From NCBI GenBank assembly GCA_946623775.1, contig CAMORJ010000042.1, positions 1 to 12,877 on the forward strand: 12,877 nucleotides of DNA, in the 5' to 3' direction. A program made the position numbers and the translations under genes. Below are positions 1 through 8,222 of the stretch, one piece after another (positions within the stretch are counted from its first letter, which is position 1; every line of letters begins with the position of its first letter). A model generated the notes under the pieces. That model ran no database searches, had not been told where the DNA came from, and worked only from the letters and a program-made list of their open reading frames with translations. The DNA comes from an uncultured Bacillota bacterium (GTDB lineage Bacteria > Bacillota_I > Bacilli_A > RFN20 > CAG-826).

Positions 1-4
1 ATCT

Positions 5-1072
5 ATGAAATATCTTTCTAAAATACCATTTATTAGAATATGGGCAAATCTTTTTGTCTTTAAAGGAAAAGAAAACAAAGAAGACTATAGTTTAGACTGT
101 TTAATTTGGCTGGCCACAGCACTGCCACTTTTAATTACCGCTATCGTTCTGCATTATAAGATTATTAATACTAACTATGATAAATTTGATACCCTTTCAT
201 TTTGCATAGTTTGGCTATATTTTAAAATCCCTCTTCTTGCCATGAGCGCTAGAAGATTAAGAGATAGTGATAATCCATGGAAGTTATGCTTTTTAATCCT
301 TTTGCCTTTTGGATCTATTTGGGCGCCAATTGTTTGTATACCAGCCAAGAGCAGAGAAGAGGCCGGAGAAGACTATCGAAGGATAAATAGAAGAACAATG
401 TTTGGTCCTTCTTTGGCACTGGGTATTATTTGTGCTGTTACATTTCCAGTTAGACTTATCATATATGGATTTGAGTTCATCGATATTCCGTTTTCTGGAA
501 GAGACGAAGGAAAATTGATTGACATATCAGAGTATGAAGCATATAGAAGTAAAACAAAATATGCCGAAGAAGGGTTACCTTCCCTAGATGAAATCGGAAA
601 CTACGAGAAAGCAGTGTTTGGCTATCGTAATGTTGTTAGTTCGTATGTAATGGGTTTCAAGAGTTATGGATTATCTCTTTTTGCGGATTATGGTGTTTCT
701 CAATATACATCTGCTAAAGAATTTGCAGAATCACGTTATAGTTTCATCATTGCTCCCATAGTTCAAGATGGTGGCGATTATACATTTCCGGTAGCAGAAT
801 TTTCCTATCAGGGTTATGAATTCAAAATAGCTTATACAAGTGCTTCAGTTTATCATTCAACAGGCAAGAATGGTGAAAGAAGGGAGCATATTTATCCAAA
901 GTCTTTCACAGTGGTTGGATTTAACGATACAAAAAATAGCCTAGCCTTTCTATATTATTATAATCTTGATTTAGGTCGTCTTTCATGGGCAAAGGACTCA
1001 CAAGAAGTAAGAAATGGAAGAATGTCTAGATTAATTGAAGAAGAATTCTATTGGCGACGAGATCAAGAATAA
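5..1072 (+). CDS. DUF805-like multi-pass membrane protein with unassigned C-terminal domain
   Basis: This encodes 355 residues whose function I do not recognise. The N-terminal third resembles the DUF805 membrane family. Hydrophobic segments lie near residues 31-52, 64-82, 93-113 and 135-157. The family-like arginine pair with following Asp (SARRLRDSDNPWK, about 80-93) sits between the second and third helices, and a charged EEAGEDYRR stretch follows the third. After the fourth helix come about 190 mostly hydrophilic residues rich in Tyr and Ser, with no motif I can assign; this part is probably one globular domain outside the helices. The gene is clearly AT-rich (about 35-38% GC in sampled lines) against about 50% or more downstream, which suggests a different origin or genomic zone. 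Only four bases precede the ATG, so no ribosome binding site can be checked and the true start may lie outside the window. An intrinsic terminator follows at 1172. Confidence 0.7.
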   Translation: MKYLSKIPFIRIWANLFVFKGKENKEDYSLDCLIWLATALPLLITAIVLHYKIINTNYDKFDTLSFCIVWLYFKIPLLAMSARRLRDSDNPWKLCFLILLPFGSIWAPIVCIPAKSREEAGEDYRRINRRTMFGPSLALGIICAVTFPVRLIIYGFEFIDIPFSGRDEGKLIDISEYEAYRSKTKYAEEGLPSLDEIGNYEKAVFGYRNVVSSYVMGFKSYGLSLFADYGVSQYTSAKEFAESRYSFIIAPIVQDGGDYTFPVAEFSYQGYEFKIAYTSASVYHSTGKNGERREHIYPKSFTVVGFNDTKNSLAFLYYYNLDLGRLSWAKDSQEVRNGRMSRLIEEEFYWRRDQE

Positions 1073-1083
1073 AGTAAGAGTTT

Positions 1084-1133
1084 AAAAGTTCTTTTTGGGT
1101 CAAAAAGTTCTTTTGTCCCTCAAATAATTCTTT
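1084..1133. repeat. Short A/T-rich tandem repeat, about 19-bp period
   Basis: The 12-mer AAAAGTTCTTTT occurs exactly at 1084-1095 and again at 1103-1114, 19 bp apart. A degraded third copy, AAATAATTCTTT, sits at 1122-1133. Each full unit is nearly palindromic (AAAAG, TT, CTTTT). The array lies just after the stop of the DUF805-like gene. It may be a decayed small repeat or part of a transcription end region; its role is unknown. Confidence 0.5.
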
Positions 1134-1171
1134 GTATCATTCTCGTAGTGCATAGACAAGTTAATCATTAG

Positions 1172-1195
1172 GCGAGCTGAACGAGCTCGCTTTTT
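1172..1195 (+). terminator. Intrinsic terminator after the DUF805-like gene
   Basis: A perfect 7-bp stem (GCGAGCT at 1172-1178, AGCTCGC at 1184-1190) encloses a 5-nt loop and is followed directly by TTTTT. It lies 100 bp after the stop of the first gene and 76 bp before the aldo/keto reductase start, so it separates the two transcription units. Confidence 0.85.
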
Positions 1196-1270
1196 CGTTG
1201 TTGTAATAATTCCAAAAGCACTTTTAAACGCACATCGTTTATCATCTTATATATAGAGGAGGACCCCTGC

Positions 1271-2113
1271 ATGGATGGAATAAAACTCAATGATGGATAT
1301 ATCATCCCCCGCATCGGATTAGGAACGTTCCGCATCTCGCCGCAGGACGCCGAGAAAAGCGTCGAATACGCTTTGAGAAATGGCTACTGCATGATCGACA
1401 CCGCGAATGTCTACATGAACGAAGAAGCCGTAGGACGAGGCATCAAAAGCGCGGGGAAGCCAAGAGACGAATTCTTCCTGACCAGCAAGATCTTCCCGAA
1501 TGCCTTCAAAAACTTCTCTAAGGCTTTAGACGAGACTTTGGAGCGCCTGCAGGTCGATTACTTGGACTTGTTGCTCCTTCATCGCCCATACGCCAATTGG
1601 AAGAAAGCATATCAGGATTTGCTGGAGGCGAAGAAAGCGGGCAAAGTGCGCTCTGTCGGTGTGTCGAATTTCACCGTTAAGCAGATCAATGAGCTCGTCG
1701 CTTTGACTGGAGTCGCGCCCGCCATCAACCAAATCGAATGCAACCCCCACTGCGCCAAAATCGAATTCCAAAAAGAGATGGATAAGCTAAGCGTGGCAAC
1801 CCAATCCTGGTTCCCATTCAACGGCGGGGACAAGAAACTCCTTGAAGACGAAACCTTGGTTAGAATCGCCAACGAACACAGCGCCACCGTCCCTCAGGTG
1901 ATTCTCGCTTACCTGATGCAGCGCAACGTCATAGTGATTCCTGGCTCTAGGAATCCAGAGCATATCCAAAGCAATTTCGAAGCTCAGAAATTGGTCTTAA
2001 GCGAGCAAGAAATGCTTGAGATTTCCGCATTATCCAAAGGCAATGGCCATGGAGATTTCCTAGGCTCATTGTTCTATAGGTTCACTCCACGTAATTATTA
2101 CGAAAAGAAATAG
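1271..2113 (+). CDS. Aldo/keto reductase (AKR superfamily, 2,5-diketogluconate reductase-like)
   Basis: This 280-residue NAD(P)H-dependent oxidoreductase is close to the usual family length and covers the whole (beta/alpha)8 barrel. The expected catalytic tetrad is visible: Asp43 and Tyr48 (IDTANVY), Lys73 (LTSKIF) and His104 (LLLLHRP). The cofactor-binding segment near residues 221-235 reads IPGSRNPEHI. Glycine stands where NADPH-dependent members usually have the Lys of IPKS, so cofactor preference may differ. The start is supported by AGAGGAGG at 1255-1262, eight bases before the ATG. A weak promoter is possible (TTGTAA at 1201-1206, TTTAAA at 1223-1228). The gene is convergent with the rhamnose operon. 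L-lactaldehyde, the aldehyde made by that operon, is a conceivable substrate, but nothing in the sequence proves it. Confidence 0.9.
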   Translation: MDGIKLNDGYIIPRIGLGTFRISPQDAEKSVEYALRNGYCMIDTANVYMNEEAVGRGIKSAGKPRDEFFLTSKIFPNAFKNFSKALDETLERLQVDYLDLLLLHRPYANWKKAYQDLLEAKKAGKVRSVGVSNFTVKQINELVALTGVAPAINQIECNPHCAKIEFQKEMDKLSVATQSWFPFNGGDKKLLEDETLVRIANEHSATVPQVILAYLMQRNVIVIPGSRNPEHIQSNFEAQKLVLSEQEMLEISALSKGNGHGDFLGSLFYRFTPRNYYEKK

Positions 2114-2245
2114 ACCTGTTTGGCATATTAAAATGGCGCCCTTGAGAGCGCCATTTTTGTTATCTTTCAGTTACTTCTTCCAGAGTTTTCTGTACTTCTC
2201 CTCGACGAAGAAATCGTACCGTGGAGAGATGCCAAACAGGTCTAT
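2110..2245. repeat. Exact 17-bp inverted repeat flanking the convergent gene ends
   Basis: The sequence ATAGACCTGTTTGGCAT occurs on the + strand at 2110-2126, including the stop codon of the aldo/keto reductase. It occurs again on the - strand at 2229-2245, inside rhaD, where it encodes the residues IDLFGI. The arms are 102 bp apart and enclose the terminator hairpin and the rhaD stop. The match is exact and too long to expect by chance at this distance. It may be the trace of an inverted duplication or template switch. Confidence 0.85.
2130..2160. terminator. Bidirectional intrinsic terminator between the aldo/keto reductase and rhaD
   Basis: A perfect 10-bp stem (AAAATGGCGC at 2130-2139, GCGCCATTTT at 2148-2157) encloses an 8-nt loop. 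A T-run follows on the + strand (TTTTTG), and the A-run on the other side gives TTTTAATA on the - strand. It serves the convergent ends of the aldo/keto reductase and the rhamnose operon. Confidence 0.88.
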
Positions 2246-3031
2246 CAATTCTTTGAAATTGTCTTCGGTCAAGGTATTGATCCTTTCCCTGGAACCGATG
2301 AGGTTATAGATTTGGGCAGCCTTCTCGGCGGTCTCGATGAGGCCAAAGGCTTCATCCAAATCGCGGCCTGCGCCATATATGCCATGGAGCAGCCAGACGA
2401 CCAAGCGGAATTCCTTCATCTTCTCAGCGGTTGCATAACCGATTTTGTCGGTGCCGCATAGCATCCAGGGGAGCACGCCGACGCCATCGGGGAAGACAAC
2501 GATGCATTCGGTGGACATCTCCCAAAGGGTGTGGGAGAACTTGGCTTCATCCACTTCATGGACATAAGTCATCGCAAGAAGGTTGGTGGGATGGCAATGC
2601 ATGATGACGCGGTTTTCAGGATCGACGGAGAGCCTAGCCATATGCGACATCATATGGGCCGGGAATTCCGAGGTGAAGCGCCCGCCATCTTCATACCCCC
2701 AAAGCAATTCGACTTCTTTGCCGCCTTTCGCGATGCGGACGATGCCGACGTTATTCGCGGGATCGCGCTCAACGTTCTTGAAGTATTTCCCGGTGCCTGT
2801 GACAAGGAAGATCTTTCCTTCTAACGGAGAGGCATCAAACGAAGTTGGATGCACGCCTGCAAAGGCGATGCGGCGAATAACGTGATTCAGGTCGAGATAT
2901 TCCTTCAGCTCTTCCTCTTTCAATAGATAAGAGATGTTCCCGCCGTTTCTTTCGTCCCACCCAAGGCGATACATATTGCTTGCGGTGGCGACGAATTCTT
3001 TCAAGAATGGGGCTTCTAAAATGTTCTTCAT
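2171..3031 (-). CDS. rhaD: L-rhamnulose-1-phosphate aldolase
   Basis: This 286-residue class II, zinc-dependent aldolase splits L-rhamnulose 1-phosphate into dihydroxyacetone phosphate and L-lactaldehyde in the cytoplasm. It is about 12 residues longer than the E. coli enzyme. The zinc ligands are in place: His145 and His147 (MHCHPTNLL) and His216 (LLHGIYGAG). The catalytic acid/base Glu is Glu122 in TSEFPAH. These match the E. coli residues His141, His143, His212 and Glu117 with a small offset. The start ATG is preceded by AAGGA at 3041-3045, which overlaps the rhaA stop, so translation is probably coupled; the gap to rhaA is 12 bp. It is the last gene of the operon and ends 14 bases from the terminator hairpin. 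Its 3' part holds one arm of the 17-bp inverted repeat. Confidence 0.97.
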   Translation of the reverse strand: MKNILEAPFLKEFVATASNMYRLGWDERNGGNISYLLKEEELKEYLDLNHVIRRIAFAGVHPTSFDASPLEGKIFLVTGTGKYFKNVERDPANNVGIVRIAKGGKEVELLWGYEDGGRFTSEFPAHMMSHMARLSVDPENRVIMHCHPTNLLAMTYVHEVDEAKFSHTLWEMSTECIVVFPDGVGVLPWMLCGTDKIGYATAEKMKEFRLVVWLLHGIYGAGRDLDEAFGLIETAEKAAQIYNLIGSRERINTLTEDNFKELIDLFGISPRYDFFVEEKYRKLWKK

Positions 3032-3043
3032 GGTCGTTGTTCC

Positions 3044-4291
3044 TTATCGTTTGGAAAGCACTTCCTGCTCGTATTTCTTCAAAGGCGTGTAGTAATCAAG
3101 CTCAAGGCCTTGCCTTCTCAGATACTCTTCATAAACATCGGAGAAGGGCGCCATCTTCGCTCTTTCCTGGAGGTAGATGAGCTTGGTGAAATCACCTTCG
3201 TCTTGGGCCTTCTTCATCTCATCGTTGGGGAGCGTAGCGGCATATAGCAATGCCTTCTGCATGCTGTGGACGCCCGTGGTCCAGGCGATGAGGCGGTTGA
3301 TGGAAGCATCGAAATAATCCAAGCCGATGATGACTTTTCCTTCGGCATTGTTGCGGATGATTTCTTTCGCGACTTCCTTCAATTCATCCTCGAACACGAT
3401 GACGTGATCGGAGTCCCAGCGGACTGGGCGAGAGACATGAAGGGCAAGGTGATCGTAGAAGCAAAGCAAGGATGGGATTTTGTCCGAGACGACTTCGGTC
3501 GGGTGATAATGGCCCATGTCCATCAGGCAGCAGACGCCTTTCTTGGCGGCGTAATTCTGATAGAATTCCGAATTGCCGACCGTGTAGGATTCCACGCCGA
3601 TGCCGAACACTTTGCTTTCGACGCCGATGATGACGTATTTCCTATCATAGCCAGGGTGATCGATGATTTGGTCTAGGCTGTCTTTGAGGCGGAGGCGGGG
3701 TCCAAGGCGATCGCCGGGAATGTCTTTTAGGCCATCCGGAACCCAAATGTTGACGAAGCAGGGTTTGCCAAACGCTTTTCCCAATTCGGAGGCAATCTCC
3801 AAACTGCGTTTCCCATGTTCAATCCAGAAGCGGCGAATCTCCTCATCGGGAGAGGAAAGGGTTAAGCCGTCTTTGACTTTGGGATGGCTGAAGAAGGTCG
3901 GATTGAAATCAATGCCGTCAAGGCCGATCTCCTTCGCGAAATCAACCCAGGGTTTGAAGTGATCGTAGCGATATGCGTCGCGATCCAGCTTTCCTAGTTC
4001 ATCGCCTAGGATTGCATAGCAGGCATGAAGATTAAGGCGCTTCTTGCCAGGCATGTAGGCAAAGCATTTGCGGATGTCCGCCATAAGCTCTTCCGGGTTT
4101 CTGGCCCTGCCTAAATAATTGCCGGTGGTCTGAATGCCGCCTTCTAGATTCTTTGCACCTTCAAAGCCGAGGACGTCGTCCCCTTGCCAACAATGGATGG
4201 ATACCGGGATTTGCTGGACTCTTTTGATGGCTTCTTCGACATCTACGCCAAGTTCGGCATAGATTTTCTTTGCTTCTTCGAAACGGTTCAT
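3044..4291 (-). CDS. rhaA: L-rhamnose isomerase
   Basis: This 415-residue enzyme converts L-rhamnose to L-rhamnulose; the E. coli enzyme has 419. Metal-binding residues known from E. coli are all present with an offset of nine: Glu225 (GVESKVFGIG), Asp258 and His261 (LMDMGHYHPTEV), His285, Asp293 and Asp295 (LHVSRPVRWDSDH) and Asp325 (GLDYFDASINR). Both metal sites therefore look intact. The ATG overlaps the rhaB stop (ATGA, 4-bp overlap). It has the best ribosome binding site of the operon, AGGAGGT at 4298-4304, six bases upstream, so the isomerase may be translated strongly. The + strand reading frames opposite this gene are shadows of its codon bias. Confidence 0.98.
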   Translation of the reverse strand: MNRFEEAKKIYAELGVDVEEAIKRVQQIPVSIHCWQGDDVLGFEGAKNLEGGIQTTGNYLGRARNPEELMADIRKCFAYMPGKKRLNLHACYAILGDELGKLDRDAYRYDHFKPWVDFAKEIGLDGIDFNPTFFSHPKVKDGLTLSSPDEEIRRFWIEHGKRSLEIASELGKAFGKPCFVNIWVPDGLKDIPGDRLGPRLRLKDSLDQIIDHPGYDRKYVIIGVESKVFGIGVESYTVGNSEFYQNYAAKKGVCCLMDMGHYHPTEVVSDKIPSLLCFYDHLALHVSRPVRWDSDHVIVFEDELKEVAKEIIRNNAEGKVIIGLDYFDASINRLIAWTTGVHSMQKALLYAATLPNDEMKKAQDEGDFTKLIYLQERAKMAPFSDVYEEYLRRQGLELDYYTPLKKYEQEVLSKR

Positions 4292-5658
4292 GGATTTACC
4301 TCCTGGATGTCGATTGATCGTTTGATTATTTCTCTTCCCTGCTTCAGGGATTCGATTTCTTTGGCTGCCAGCATCTGCATCAGAAGGTTTCCGAACGCAG
4401 TGCCTTCGATTGGTCCGACGACGACCGGTCTTCCGATTGCCTTTGCCGTCAGTTCGTTTAGGAACATGTTTTTGCCGCCGCCTCCCGTGATATGAAGGAC
4501 GAGGAATTTCTTTCCGGTTACGGATTCGATTTCCTTAAGCGCGGAAGCATAGCAATCCGCGAGAGATGCATAGACGATGTGTATGAGCTCTCCAATCGGA
4601 ACATCGCCGACTTCTTTTTGAATCTCCCCTATCATTGATTTGGGAGAGAGATATCTGGGGGAATTGGCATCGATCCTCTTGGATGATGGGTTTGCCTTGG
4701 CCATTTCGACCATCTCGGAGAATTCCGGCATGGGATTTAGTTCCCTGCGGATCTCCTGAATCATCCATAGCCCCATGATGTTCTTTTGGAATCGGAATGT
4801 GTGGTTTAAACCGCCTTCATTGGAATAATTGAATTCGCGAGCGCGCTCGGACGCGATGGCCTTATCGACCTCCAATCCAAGCAATGACCATGTCCCGCTG
4901 GAGATGTATGGCTCATCCTCCCCCAAGGGAATCGATAGGACGGCTGATGCGGTATCGTGGCTCGCGACATGGCAGACTTGAAGGTTGAATCCAACTTCGT
5001 CAGCAATATCTTTCTTCAACGTGGAAACAATGCTTCCGGGCTGGCATAATGGCAAAAACAGCGAGGGCGTGTATCCAAGTTTGCCAAGAATATCTTCATC
5101 GAAACGGTGGGTTAGGCAATTCACCATTCCCGTCGTAGTGGCATTTGTATATTCCTGCTCCGCGACGCCGGTCAGCAGATAATTCAAGTAGTCCGGCAGC
5201 ATGAGCATTGTCTTTGCTTTTTCCAATAGGCCAGACATTTTGTCGGCATAGAGCTGATAGATGGTATTGAACCCTTGGAATTGGATTCCGGTTCTTTCAT
5301 AAAGCGTTTTGAACGGAATGATGGAATGGACTTCTTCGATTTTGTGTCTGGATTCATCGCGATAGCAATGGCATTCGCTCAGTCGATTGCCATTTTCGTC
5401 GAGCAGCACATAGTCGACGCCCCAGGTGTCAATACCAAGATAGTCAGGCTGAATGCCCTCGCGCTTGCATGCTTTCAATGCGTTCTTAATCTCGCTGAAT
5501 AGCTCATCGACATTCCAATAAAGCCCACCGTCGCGTGAAATCGGGTGATTCGAAAAGCGATGGACCTCTTTTGTGCAGAGCTTTCCATTTTCGGTCCAGG
5601 CGAGAATGCCTCTTCCGGAGCTGGCTCCTATATCGATCGCGAGATATCTTTTCGACAT
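4288..5658 (-). CDS. rhaB: L-rhamnulokinase (FGGY family)
   Basis: This 456-residue kinase phosphorylates L-rhamnulose at O1 using ATP; the E. coli enzyme is somewhat longer (about 489). The N-terminal phosphate loop DIGASSGRGIL (about 8-18) and the GIDTWGVDYVLLD motif (about 75-87) belong to the first FGGY domain. The catalytic base is Asp235 in ASHDTASAV. The second domain carries YISSGTWSLLG and the glycine-rich adenine/phosphate motif GGGGKNMFLNELTAKAI (about 393-409). The start ATG overlaps the TAA of the upstream rhamnosidase by one base (TAATG), and AAGGAAAG lies at 5667-5674, so the two genes are translationally coupled. Its stop overlaps the rhaA start. Confidence 0.97.
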   Translation of the reverse strand: MSKRYLAIDIGASSGRGILAWTENGKLCTKEVHRFSNHPISRDGGLYWNVDELFSEIKNALKACKREGIQPDYLGIDTWGVDYVLLDENGNRLSECHCYRDESRHKIEEVHSIIPFKTLYERTGIQFQGFNTIYQLYADKMSGLLEKAKTMLMLPDYLNYLLTGVAEQEYTNATTTGMVNCLTHRFDEDILGKLGYTPSLFLPLCQPGSIVSTLKKDIADEVGFNLQVCHVASHDTASAVLSIPLGEDEPYISSGTWSLLGLEVDKAIASERAREFNYSNEGGLNHTFRFQKNIMGLWMIQEIRRELNPMPEFSEMVEMAKANPSSKRIDANSPRYLSPKSMIGEIQKEVGDVPIGELIHIVYASLADCYASALKEIESVTGKKFLVLHITGGGGKNMFLNELTAKAIGRPVVVGPIEGTAFGNLLMQMLAAKEIESLKQGREIIKRSIDIQEVNP

Positions 5659-8216
5659 TATTGAATCTTTCCTTCGTAATGACCGCTTTCGAGCTGCAAT
5701 TCAGTGCCTTTGATCTTCAAAACGCAAACCGTAGACACAGGGACATCAATCGAATACGAATACACGCCCCCGCTCTTTTTCCAACTCGCCTTAATTTCGC
5801 CATAAGGCGTTAAAGTGTGCCCTTTCGCGTAATCGATGCCTTCTCCGAACACAGGGGCGAATGCGAATTTCTTATATCCGGCCTCGATGGCATCAATTCC
5901 AAGAACGCGGGAATACAGGAAGTCGCCAACGGCCCCAGAGGCATAATGGTTAAACGAAATCATTCCGCCCGTGCCGTCATCTTCTCCGCCATTGCCGGTG
6001 CCATCTTCTTTTACGGCATCAAACCTTTCCCAAATCGTGGTGCCGCCCATTTTGACTTCGAATAGCCATGATGGGCTTTTATCGTTCAGGAGCATTTTGT
6101 ATGCGACGTCGGGCCTTCCGTTATCGGCCAAAGCAAAGAGGATATAGGGCGTTCCAGGGAAGCCGGTTCCGATGCAATACGCGTTGCTTTCAACGAGTTT
6201 TGCAAGGTTTTCCACCGCTTTTGCGGCATCTTCTTTAGAGAACATATTGAACTTCAAAGGCAAAACATAAGCCGTTTGGAAGCTCTTCTTTTTCATGTTC
6301 ATTTGCTCATCGAAGAACACGGATCTATAAGCTTCGTTTGTCTTCTTGGCAAGTTCGGCAAACTTGGCCGCGTCTTCTGGCTTGCCAAGCAATTCTGCGG
6401 CTTGGCTAACGTGAGCCGCCATATTGGAGATTGAGCAAGTCCCTGTGTATTTGCTCCTCTTCTGCCAGCCCGCCATAGTCGGCTCGTCGGGCGAAACCCA
6501 GTCGCCGAAATGGAAGATGGCTGGGGTATGCCAGATATATCTTTGCTTTCCAAAGCCAACTAGATTGGCCCAGAACTTCTCGGCAAGAACATATTTCCTC
6601 ATCGACTCATACGACTGAGCGATGATTTTGCTGTCTCCATAATGTTCATATAGGGCAAACGGGACCAACACTGAGGCATCTCCCCAGAAATCGATGGCCA
6701 TTTTCGGCATCGTGACAGGGAAGCCATATCCTTGAACAGGAATCGTGTTCGGGACACCTCCTGTACGGAGTTGCTGAGAACGGAGGTCTTTCAACCACTT
6801 CTTCAAGAACACATTCATGTCGAAATTCCAGCATGCGGTTCTCGCGAATAACGCGATGTCGCCAGTCCAGCCCATGCGTTCATCGCGCTGAGGGCAATCT
6901 GTTGGAATATCGACAAAGTTCGATTTCGAGGACCAAAGGATATTTTGCTGCAGGCGGTTCACCCGCTCATCGGAACACTCGAATCCACCGGTCAATGGAA
7001 TATCGCTGTAACGGACTCTGGCTTTGACCTCAATGTTCTCGGGAGCAATGCCTTGGACGCCGATGTAACGGAATCCCATGTACGCCATTTTCGGAACATA
7101 GACCTGGTCGCCTTCTTTGCAAACATAATCTGCGCCAGCCCTAGCCGAGCGGAGCAATTTTGTATTTAAAGAGCCATCCGCCTTCAAGACCTCTGCGTGG
7201 CGGAAGGAAATCCTGTCGCCCTTTTTGGCGGAGCGGATATGCGCTTCGACAACGCCGGCGAAATTCTGCCCGAAGTCATAGACGATCGTCCCGTCTTCGA
7301 GAACATTTTTGGAGATTGGCTCCAGCGTTTCATGATCGATTACAGGAGCGCCATAATCGGAAATAATGCGAGGGCTTAGTCGATTTTGGGCAATCGAGGC
7401 AGGATGGAAGGCTATTTGATCAAGGGATAGAGAAGCATCAAAATCTTCGCCGTCGTAGATATCAACCATCCCGTAAGGAGAATGGGTGGACACAAAGTAT
7501 GATTCGTCCGTTCCGATAACCATTTTGGTTCCGTCCTCGAACTCAATTCGGATTTCAGCAAGCAAAGATTGCTTGTCTGCGGAGACCCTATTGACCCTCG
7601 AGAACACATAGCTTCCGACCGCCCATCCGCCGGCGACATGGAAAACGATTTCGTTTTCTTCCTGCAGCAAGTCGGTCACATCGTAAGTCTGATACATCAG
7701 CTGATGCTCGTAGGATGTAAAGCCAGGGGCAAAATAACGGTTGCCCGCCTTTTTGCCATTCACTTCTAGTTCATAAATTCCAAAGGCGGTTGCCAAAATT
7801 TCGGCGCTTTTGACTTTTTTGGTAAGGACCAAGTCTCTCTTGAAGATCATCGGCTTAGGCGAAACCTTCTTTTCTTTGAACACATATTCGCCGTCCGTGA
7901 TGAATTTGCCTTCCCATGGCAAGCCCATTCTTCCAGTTCTGAATTCGATTTCCGCGCTGGCTTTTTCCCCATGATTGTCTTCAACAAAAAGAACCGCCTT
8001 CACTTTGGAAAAGGGCAAGAGGGTGGGTCCGTCGTAATCCGCTCCGCATTCATCGGGAAGAGCAAGACGGTATTCTCCGTTCACCTCGACGTAGGCCGAG
8101 GAGAGTTTGCACCCCTGTTGGTCGGATTCGAGCGAAAAAGAAAAGCGAGGATTCGGATTATCGGTGATTAATCCCTTGGAAACCCCTTCGACGAGGAACG
8201 ATGATATTCTTAGCAT
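5658..8216 (-). CDS. Alpha-L-rhamnosidase, glycoside hydrolase family 78, cytoplasmic
   Basis: This 852-residue enzyme hydrolyses terminal alpha-L-rhamnose from glycosides by an inverting mechanism. The N terminus has the family opening (TDNPNPRFSFSLES). Beta-sandwich domains follow to about residue 420, then the (alpha/alpha)6 catalytic barrel, then a C-terminal beta domain ending in SWKKSGGVYSYSIDVP. The DCPQRDERMGWTGD motif near 438-451 contains the general-acid Glu known from S. avermitilis Rha78A, and GGTTIWERFD near 723-732 holds the general-base Glu. No signal peptide or membrane segment is present, so substrate must be imported. I chose the ATG at 8216 because GAAAGGTG (8223-8230) lies six bases upstream. 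An in-frame GTG at 8225 would add three residues but overlaps that site. It is the first gene of the rhamnose operon. Confidence 0.95.
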   Translation of the reverse strand: MLRISSFLVEGVSKGLITDNPNPRFSFSLESDQQGCKLSSAYVEVNGEYRLALPDECGADYDGPTLLPFSKVKAVLFVEDNHGEKASAEIEFRTGRMGLPWEGKFITDGEYVFKEKKVSPKPMIFKRDLVLTKKVKSAEILATAFGIYELEVNGKKAGNRYFAPGFTSYEHQLMYQTYDVTDLLQEENEIVFHVAGGWAVGSYVFSRVNRVSADKQSLLAEIRIEFEDGTKMVIGTDESYFVSTHSPYGMVDIYDGEDFDASLSLDQIAFHPASIAQNRLSPRIISDYGAPVIDHETLEPISKNVLEDGTIVYDFGQNFAGVVEAHIRSAKKGDRISFRHAEVLKADGSLNTKLLRSARAGADYVCKEGDQVYVPKMAYMGFRYIGVQGIAPENIEVKARVRYSDIPLTGGFECSDERVNRLQQNILWSSKSNFVDIPTDCPQRDERMGWTGDIALFARTACWNFDMNVFLKKWLKDLRSQQLRTGGVPNTIPVQGYGFPVTMPKMAIDFWGDASVLVPFALYEHYGDSKIIAQSYESMRKYVLAEKFWANLVGFGKQRYIWHTPAIFHFGDWVSPDEPTMAGWQKRSKYTGTCSISNMAAHVSQAAELLGKPEDAAKFAELAKKTNEAYRSVFFDEQMNMKKKSFQTAYVLPLKFNMFSKEDAAKAVENLAKLVESNAYCIGTGFPGTPYILFALADNGRPDVAYKMLLNDKSPSWLFEVKMGGTTIWERFDAVKEDGTGNGGEDDGTGGMISFNHYASGAVGDFLYSRVLGIDAIEAGYKKFAFAPVFGEGIDYAKGHTLTPYGEIKASWKKSGGVYSYSIDVPVSTVCVLKIKGTELQLESGHYEGKIQ

Positions 8217-8222
8217 CCGCGG

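Noticed and set aside
1248..1253. TATATA as the -10 box of the aldo/keto reductase
   Set aside because: Transcription would begin inside or after the AGAGGAGG site at 1255-1262 and would remove the ribosome binding site from the message.
1073..1270. An RNA gene or riboswitch in the largest gap
   Set aside because: Beyond the short repeats, the terminator hairpin and the reductase leader I see no tRNA-like cloverleaf or known riboswitch core.
3266..3676. 136-codon open frame on the + strand opposite rhaA
   Set aside because: It lies wholly antisense to a well-supported isomerase gene with intact metal sites, has no ribosome binding site I can see, and its composition (rich in Asp, Val, Phe, Ala) is a mirror of the rhaA codon bias.
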